Below, piece after piece: positions 22,838 to 26,652 of a DNA stretch of 26,652 nucleotides. Every line of letters begins with the position of its first letter. The first letter of the stretch is position 1. A program made the position numbers and the translations under genes. Source of the DNA: Nitrosopelagicus sp964511265 (lineage in GTDB: Archaea; Thermoproteota; Nitrososphaeria; Nitrososphaerales; Nitrosopumilaceae); assembly GCA_964511265.1 (NCBI GenBank), contig CAZEES010000015.1:1-26652 (forward strand), written 5' to 3'. Below the pieces are notes generated by a model, which had not been told where the DNA came from, ran no database searches, and saw nothing but the letters and a program-made list of their open reading frames with translations.

Positions 22838-23437
22838 GTGGACACAGTAACATGTAATGAAGAAGGAATTAGTCAGATTATAGAAGCATATCAAAATGGA
22901 CAAATTATTGCATTTCCCACAGACACAGTTTACGGTTTAGGTTGTGATCCCTTGAATAAAGACAGTGTTTCGAGGATTTATGAACTGAAAAAAAGAAGCG
23001 GTAAGAAGAGATTTCCAATTTTAGGTTTTTCAAAAAAGGATTTGGAGAAAATTGTAGAATTTAATCCAAAAGCAGAAAAAATTTCAGAAAGATTTTGGCC
23101 AGGACAAGTAACGTTATTGTTACCAATTAGAAAAGAGATATCTAAACAAATTGAGAACAATGGAAAATTAGCCGTAAGAGTTCCAAATAATGAATGTGTG
23201 TTATCCATTCTAAAACAATGTAAATTGATTGTGGGAACAAGTGCAAATATTTCTGGTGAAAAATCAATTTTAGATCCTAATGAATGTAGAATGAGATTAC
23301 CGGAGATTGATGTTTTAGTAGATGGGGGAAGAATCAAAAGTCATGGCGAATCAACTATAATTGATTTTGTTGACGATGAGATAAATATTATCAGAGATGG
23401 TTCTGTTTCAAAAGATGAGATAGAGGTAGCATTGTGA
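22838..23437 (+). CDS. Threonylcarbamoyl-AMP synthase (YrdC/Sua5 family)
   Basis: Makes threonylcarbamoyl-AMP from Thr, bicarbonate and ATP, the activated precursor that KEOPS transfers to A37 of ANN-decoding tRNAs (t6A). The 199 residues form a single YrdC domain without the extra Sua5 C-terminal domain. Motifs are FPTDTVYGLGCD (26-37), the KKRSGKKRFP segment (51-60), RFWPGQVTLLL and GTSANISGE. The start is GTG 22838: the ATG two nt upstream is out of frame, and CATAATTAG sits about -26. It overlaps the THUMP gene by 4 nt (GTGA). A KEOPS-subunit fusion lies just beyond. Confidence 0.93.
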   Translation: MDTVTCNEEGISQIIEAYQNGQIIAFPTDTVYGLGCDPLNKDSVSRIYELKKRSGKKRFPILGFSKKDLEKIVEFNPKAEKISERFWPGQVTLLLPIRKEISKQIENNGKLAVRVPNNECVLSILKQCKLIVGTSANISGEKSILDPNECRMRLPEIDVLVDGGRIKSHGESTIIDFVDDEINIIRDGSVSKDEIEVAL

Positions 23438-23955
23438 ACTTAATTATAACATGTCAGAGAAATCTTGAAGAACCAACCATTTTGGAGATACAAAATATTT
23501 TAGAAAGGCTTGGAGATACAGATGCAATTATTGAAAAAACAGTTTTTTCAGGAATAATTCAGGTGGAGACTAACCTTGACATCATGAAAGTTCTAGATGA
23601 TTTTAAAGATATTATTGAAGATGAACCTTGGTTAATCAAATATTGCTCAAGAATAATTCCAATTCAAGAAGAATGTGAATCAAAATTAGATGAGATAAGA
23701 GATAAAGTAATCAGTCTATCCCATATGATTAAAAAAAATGAGAGATATAGAATTACAGTAGAAAAACGACAATCATCATTACATACTAAAGACATTATTT
23801 CTGAGATTGCAAATTCATTATCAAATAAAGTGTCATTAGAGAATTCAGATTGGGAAATAATTATTCAGGTATTAAGAGATAGAACAGGAGTTAGTATAAT
23901 TCCACCGAATTCTATTCTTAGTGTGAATAAACAGAAGCGTTTTGAACTAGATTAG
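23434..23955 (+). CDS. THUMP-domain protein, Tan1-like
   Basis: A 173-residue protein of the THUMP family closest to Tan1, the RNA-binding partner needed for N4-acetylcytidine at C12 of tRNA-Ser/Leu in eukaryotes. The N-terminal ferredoxin-like domain starts NLIITCQRNLE and holds FSGIIQVET. The THUMP core includes a charged YRITVEKRQSS strand, a KDIISEIANSL helix and the SDWEIIIQVLRDRTGVSIIPPNSIL end. The GTG start is embedded in the stop of the Sua5-type gene, so it is coupled. In archaea the partner acetyltransferase (TmcA/Kre33-like) is elsewhere. Ends overlap by 9 nt with the convergent Urm1-Cgi121 gene. Confidence 0.82.
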   Translation: MNLIITCQRNLEEPTILEIQNILERLGDTDAIIEKTVFSGIIQVETNLDIMKVLDDFKDIIEDEPWLIKYCSRIIPIQEECESKLDEIRDKVISLSHMIKKNERYRITVEKRQSSLHTKDIISEIANSLSNKVSLENSDWEIIIQVLRDRTGVSIIPPNSILSVNKQKRFELD

Positions 23956-24717
23956 TATAGAAGCTTTTTCAACAAGTAGATCTACAAGTGGAGTTTTGGA
24001 TTCTATTGAATTCAGAGTTTGGGCAGATATTTCAAAGTGTTTTTTGAGGAAATTAGAATTGTTAATTTTGAAGAGTGGGTCTAAATCATCACATATTATT
24101 TCATGTAATTTTATAAGATTAGATTTACTTCCAATGGCTATTAAAATGAAATTTTCAGATTTTGATAATCCCACATTTTTTATTGCATTGTTAATTTGAG
24201 TAGTATTTGAGAATCTTAGAAGTAAATCAGTTTCAATTTTGTCTGATAGTAGATGATCTTTTAGTTTATGGGTTATAGAAATCATGATAATTTTTTTTGC
24301 GTGTTCTTTATCAAGGATGAATTTTGATGAGATTGCTTGTAGATTCAATTTAGGAAATTTTTTCCTTAATGATAAGAGATATTCTTTATTTGCGTTGCAT
24401 TTATTTATTTCAAATAATCCAACTTGATGATTTTTTATCGTGAGAATTATGTTTGTGTTTGCACCTCCATGAATTATGGGGATTATATTTACAACATCAT
24501 CCGATTTTAAATGAGTGTTATTTCCATCAAGAGCTGAAGAATCAACTCCATTTACTGCAATCAATAGATTTTTTCCGTTAAAATCAGGAGTGTTTTCTGG
24601 TTTTTGTAATATTAGATATTTTATGAGTTCAGAAATAGTATTAACATTTTGAGCAATTGTTAATGAATCAGTTTGGAAAGATTTTCGTGCACCACCTGTA
24701 AAATTAACAGTAATCAT
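23947..24717 (-). CDS. Urm1-like ubiquitin-fold domain fused to KEOPS subunit Cgi121
   Basis: A 256-residue two-domain protein. Residues 1-85 resemble Urm1/MoaD/ThiS beta-grasp carriers: VNFTGGARKSF at the first hairpin, LIKYLI as the helix, LLIAVNGVD and DDVVNIIPIIHGG, ending in the diagnostic His-Gly-Gly at residues 83-85. Residues about 90-256 resemble Cgi121, the KEOPS subunit that binds the tRNA 3' end: SKFILDKEHAKKI, ETDLLLRFSNTTQINNAIKNVG and EKASILI match the M. jannaschii protein in pattern. The Gly-Gly is internal, so free thiocarboxylation or conjugation would need cleavage after it. ATG 24717 has TAAATTAATTG at about -25. It is convergent with the Sua5-type and THUMP genes. The Ubl and Cgi121 readings are each well supported by motif; the functional link is inferred. 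Confidence 0.85.
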   Translation of the reverse strand: MITVNFTGGARKSFQTDSLTIAQNVNTISELIKYLILQKPENTPDFNGKNLLIAVNGVDSSALDGNNTHLKSDDVVNIIPIIHGGANTNIILTIKNHQVGLFEINKCNANKEYLLSLRKKFPKLNLQAISSKFILDKEHAKKIIMISITHKLKDHLLSDKIETDLLLRFSNTTQINNAIKNVGLSKSENFILIAIGSKSNLIKLHEIICDDLDPLFKINNSNFLKKHFEISAQTLNSIESKTPLVDLLVEKASILI

Positions 24718-24736
24718 AATGAATGGTTATTTTTGG

Positions 24737-24747
24737 TAAATTAATTG
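24737..24747 (-). promoter_or_regulatory. TATA box for the Urm1-Cgi121 fusion gene
   Basis: CAATTAATTTA (minus strand) centred 25 nt before ATG 24717. The gene has its own promoter in the 36-nt gap after the S17e gene. Confidence 0.5.
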
Positions 24748-24753
24748 ATTTTG

Positions 24754-25089
24754 TTATTCAGGTTTTGATTCATCAATAATTTCTTCAGCAATGGTTTTTT
24801 CATCTGATGTAATAGGTTCTGGTTCTGCTGCTGGTTCTGATTTTTTAGATCTTGATTGTTGACGTTCTTGTGACTTTTTTTCGTTATCAATTATCATTTG
24901 TTTTCTTTCTTCAAATTTAGCTTGTCTTTGAAGCATTTTTGTGATATATCCAGCAATCTCATTTTTTAGACCTTTAGAACGAATAATTGAAATTTCATTG
25001 AGTGTTTGTTTGTTTGTTGAAAAATCAGTTCCGAAACGTTCAGAATATTCATTCAGAACTTCATTTGAAAGTCGCTTTATTCTATCCAC
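24754..25089 (-). CDS. rps17e: Ribosomal protein S17e with extended acidic C-terminus
   Basis: Small-subunit ribosomal protein eS17. The first ~57 residues carry the family pattern: DRIKRLSNEVL at the start and NKQTLNEISIIRSKGLKNEIAGYITKML, matching archaeal and eukaryotic S17e. Archaeal S17e proteins are usually about 60-70 residues. Here residues 58-111 are an additional charged tail, first Gln/Arg/Lys-rich then Pro-Glu-rich and acidic. The start is GTG 25089, supported by TTTTATATAT read on the minus strand as a TATA box at about -26. It stands 37 nt downstream of the tatD-like gene and 36 nt before the Urm1-Cgi121 gene. Confidence 0.9.
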   Translation of the reverse strand: MDRIKRLSNEVLNEYSERFGTDFSTNKQTLNEISIIRSKGLKNEIAGYITKMLQRQAKFEERKQMIIDNEKKSQERQQSRSKKSEPAAEPEPITSDEKTIAEEIIDESKPE

Positions 25090-25110
25090 TAGCAGTTTGG
25101 TTTTTTGGTT

Positions 25111-25120
25111 TTTTATATAT
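25111..25120 (-). promoter_or_regulatory. TATA box for S17e
   Basis: ATATATAAAA on the minus strand, centred about 26 nt before GTG 25089. It agrees with a leaderless GTG start. Confidence 0.6.
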
Positions 25121-25126
25121 GTACCA

Positions 25127-25882
25127 TCAAATTCCTAGGAATTTCTTCGAGTTATCTTCAATTTGCTCAAGTAATTTTTCATATGACGTATGAAGAAGTT
25201 TTGAGGCACAGAAGATCACACTTGATACAAACATGATTTCAGTAGTTTTGTATTCAAAACACCGTGAAAATTTGACAGGACCATCAGTCTCAACTAAAAG
25301 TTGAGTAGGATCTGTTTTTGTAAGCAAGGTTTGTTTATCATTTGCATAAATTAACAACGGACCATATGATACAAAATATTGATTATCCATGGCAGTTCTC
25401 AATTGTGCTTTGTTTCCATCAAACCAATGTAATAAAATTCCAGGAATTTTATAGGAAGGTAAGATTTCAAAGATATCGGATAATGTCTTTCGTGAGTGAA
25501 TTGAGACAGGTTTGTTGAATTTTTCAGCTAGTGATAATTGTTTTGAAAATACTTCTTTTTGTATATTCCATTCATCTTCAGAATCAATGTAAGTCCTATC
25601 CAGTCCAATTTCACCAATTCCAGAAATGGTTTCATTGTTTTTCTCAATCAGATCATAAACAGGTGTGGGTTCCTTTTGAGCCATCTCAGGATGAATTCCA
25701 ATAAATGGTAAAACATTTTTCGATTTTTCATACAGATTCATTGTTTCATTAGAAGTTTCAAGATCCATTGAAACACAACATGCCTTGATTTTTAACAAAT
25801 CCATGTAATTGAGAATCATATCCATATCAGATTTGTATTCAGGATCTGATAGATGAATATGTGCATCATAAATCCAGCTCAT
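25127..25882 (-). CDS. TatD family metal-dependent hydrolase
   Basis: A 251-residue TIM-barrel amidohydrolase of the TatD type. Metal ligands are visible in order: His8 and His10 in DAHIHLS, Glu91 in GIGEIGLD, His129 in SIHSR, His152 in LLHWF and Asp200 in ETDGP. Bacterial and eukaryotic TatD proteins act as 3'-5' exonucleases or DNases and may aid repair and proofreading. The real substrate of archaeal ones is unsettled. It is divergent from the histone gene, with only 58 nt between the starts, so the promoters share DNA. Confidence 0.9.
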   Translation of the reverse strand: MSWIYDAHIHLSDPEYKSDMDMILNYMDLLKIKACCVSMDLETSNETMNLYEKSKNVLPFIGIHPEMAQKEPTPVYDLIEKNNETISGIGEIGLDRTYIDSEDEWNIQKEVFSKQLSLAEKFNKPVSIHSRKTLSDIFEILPSYKIPGILLHWFDGNKAQLRTAMDNQYFVSYGPLLIYANDKQTLLTKTDPTQLLVETDGPVKFSRCFEYKTTEIMFVSSVIFCASKLLHTSYEKLLEQIEDNSKKFLGI

Positions 25883-25910
25883 GCCATGTGTTAGATTTTT
25901 TCACTAAAAG

Positions 25911-25918
25911 TATTTTAT
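25911..25918 (+). promoter_or_regulatory. TATA box for the histone gene
   Basis: TATTTTAT centred 26-27 nt before ATG 25941, giving a leaderless transcript. No clear separate box for the divergent tatD-like gene was found. Confidence 0.5.
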
Positions 25919-25940
25919 CGCCAATTTTCCTCATAATAGT

Positions 25941-26162
25941 ATGAAAACATCTGATTTGGGAGTTTCAGCAATGTATAGAATTTTGAAAAAAGCCGGTGCA
26001 GACAGAGTTAGTGACGAATCAGCTGATGAATTAAGAAGAGTCATGGAAGACATTGCAGCAGAGATTGCCAAAAATGCCGTAGACATGAGTAAACATGCAG
26101 GTAGGAAAACTGTCAAAGCAGAAGATGTCAAACTAGCATCTAAAACATCAGGCAAAGTTTAG
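25941..26162 (+). CDS. Archaeal histone
   Basis: A 73-residue histone-fold protein that wraps and compacts DNA as a dimer or longer stack. Helix 1 is around LGVSAMYRILKKAG, loop 1 AGADRVSDESADE, helix 2 the long ELRRVMEDIAAEIAKNAVDMSKHAG and loop 2 GRKTVKAEDVKLA, ending in helix 3. The RVSDE and RKTVKAEDV motifs are the usual DNA-contacting ones. ATG 25941 is favoured over the internal Met at residue 11 by the TATA position and by the length (about 65-75 in archaea). The gene is next to tRNA-Cys. Such genes are usually highly expressed. Confidence 0.95.
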   Translation: MKTSDLGVSAMYRILKKAGADRVSDESADELRRVMEDIAAEIAKNAVDMSKHAGRKTVKAEDVKLASKTSGKV

Positions 26163-26170
26163 GTAAAGAG

Positions 26171-26178
26171 TTTAATTG
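26171..26178 (+). promoter_or_regulatory. TATA-like box for tRNA-Cys
   Basis: TTTAATTG is about 26-27 nt before the tRNA 5' end at 26202. A T-run follows it at 26189-26195. Confidence 0.4.
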
Positions 26179-26188
26179 CAAATATTCG

Positions 26189-26195
26189 TTTTTTT
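26189..26195 (+). terminator. T-run terminator after the histone gene
   Basis: Seven consecutive T about 27 nt after the histone stop codon, just before the tRNA gene; a plausible T-rich archaeal terminator. Confidence 0.35.
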
Positions 26196-26201
26196 AATTG
26201 C

Positions 26202-26273
26202 GGTGACGTGGCAGAGCGGTTATGCGTGAGCCTGCAAAGCTTATCTAAAGGGGTTCGACTCCCTTCGTCACCT
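26202..26273 (+). tRNA. tRNA-Cys (GCA)
   Basis: A cloverleaf can be folded by hand. The acceptor stem GGTGACG pairs perfectly with CGTCACC (26266-26272). The D-stem is GCA/TGC. The anticodon stem is TGAGC/GCTTA with loop CTGCAAA, anticodon GCA. The T-arm is AGGGG-TTCGACT-CCCTT. The discriminator base at 26273 is U, the expected identity element for tRNA-Cys. CCA is not encoded. No intron is seen. The 3' end overlaps the stop of the cupredoxin gene on the other strand, and a T-rich stretch after it may terminate transcription. Confidence 0.95.
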
Positions 26274-26652
26274 TTCTACTTTTATCTGTCCTGCCATCCA
26301 AGGATGCAAAGTGCAGTAGTAAGAATACATTCCAGGTTCATCGAATTTGTATGAAAATATTTCATATGGATCCATGTGCCCGCTATCAAACAATCCATCA
26401 GGATTTTCATAATTTCCACTAGTTACACTATGAAATGCAGAATCTTCATTTTTCCAAGTTACAGGTTCATCAAGTTTTGTTACATAATATGATGGAATAT
26501 AACATTCAGGATGTGGTCCACATGCAGGTCTTGCAGCTTTTACAGGAATTGTGATCATGGCCTCAACTTCTTCAACTGTTTCAATTTCAATAGTTTCTGT
26601 TATAGTTTCTTCAACATTCATTTGTGAGACTGCACCAATTATGGCAATAATT
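26268..26652 (-). CDS. Secreted plastocyanin-like cupredoxin (partial, 5' end outside window)
   Basis: A blue-copper (type 1) protein. The frame is open to the window edge, and the residues before Met26621 read IIAIIGAVSQ, a signal-peptide-like hydrophobic stretch. The true start therefore lies outside the window and the protein is exported. The type 1 copper ligands are visible: the first His in FHSVTSG, then Cys-Thr-Leu-His and Met in YYCTLHPWM. An extra CGPHPEC stretch near the N-terminus has two Cys that could form a disulfide. Thaumarchaea carry many such proteins and use copper proteins for electron transfer in ammonia oxidation. That specific role is inferred. The stop lies within the tRNA-Cys acceptor stem. 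Confidence 0.88.
   Translation of the reverse strand, partial: IIAIIGAVSQMNVEETITETIEIETVEEVEAMITIPVKAARPACGPHPECYIPSYYVTKLDEPVTWKNEDSAFHSVTSGNYENPDGLFDSGHMDPYEIFSYKFDEPGMYSYYCTLHPWMAGQIKVER

Noticed and set aside
24462..24468. GGAGGTG on the minus strand at the Gly-Gly codons of the fusion gene, as an internal Shine-Dalgarno for a separate Cgi121 start
   Set aside because: No ATG, GTG or TTG lies 5-8 nt downstream in frame. The sequence is explained by the Gly-Gly codons, so internal initiation is not supported.
1..26652. CRISPR arrays, IS elements, integrase genes or prophage signs
   Set aside because: No regularly spaced DNA repeats, transposase motifs or att-like duplications were seen; the tRNA-Cys flank shows no integration.

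Overview
The window comes from an archaeon, most likely a low-GC ammonia-oxidising thaumarchaeon (Nitrososphaerota) close to Nitrosopumilus. The signature genes are a TFB transcription factor, DNA topoisomerase VI (both subunits), a histone, aIF1A, aIF2-beta, ribosomal protein S17e, RIO1 kinase, a short archaeal-type adenylosuccinate synthetase and a secreted plastocyanin-like copper protein. The DNA is AT-rich and gene-dense. No mobile element, CRISPR array or phage gene is visible, so this looks like core chromosome. Many genes have a TATA-like box centred about 25-28 nt before the start codon. That implies leaderless transcripts, and it helped choose several TTG or GTG starts.

Layout. 1-4061: partial TFB, a lone SufC, a chlorite dismutase/ChdC-family heme protein, a DUF1802 protein and an aldo/keto reductase; the last three overlap in an operon. 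4116-6230: a secreted protein with about five ~92-residue Ig-like repeats. 6272-7575: adenine salvage (APRT and MTA phosphorylase, coupled). 7572-8913 (minus): four small genes of unknown role, including a TrmB-like HTH protein. 8985-9458: a membrane-anchored Hsp20/CS-domain protein. 9444-15053 (minus): an information-processing block with aIF2-beta, DUF424, aIF1A, RIO1, a KH (Dim2/Pno1-like) protein, Topo VI B and Topo VI A, headed by a 47-residue zinc protein that is easy to miss. 15254-18168: a single-TM protein, a DUF373 membrane protein, a cis-prenyltransferase that apparently starts at ATT, and a Nudix hydrolase. 18145-20578 (minus): PyrF, an unknown protein and PurA. 20653-22793: an unknown helical protein, a zinc-ribbon plus YggX-like protein, a small zinc ribbon, a seven-TM protein and a winged-helix protein. 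22838-25882: a tRNA-modification cluster plus S17e and TatD. 25941-26652: histone, tRNA-Cys and a cupredoxin cut by the window edge.

The most interesting object is the minus-strand gene at 23947-24717. Its first ~85 residues look like the ubiquitin-like sulfur carrier Urm1, ending in His-Gly-Gly. The rest looks like Cgi121, a subunit of the KEOPS complex that makes t6A in tRNA. It lies tail-to-tail with a YrdC/Sua5-type threonylcarbamoyl-AMP synthase gene (first step of t6A) and a THUMP-domain Tan1-like gene. The fusion joins a ubiquitin-like/sulfur-carrier system and the t6A machinery in one polypeptide, with a possible processing site at the Gly-Gly. Other points worth a second look are the ATT start of uppS, the membrane-tethered Hsp20 domain, the zinc ribbon joined to a YggX-like domain, and the acidic tail on S17e.
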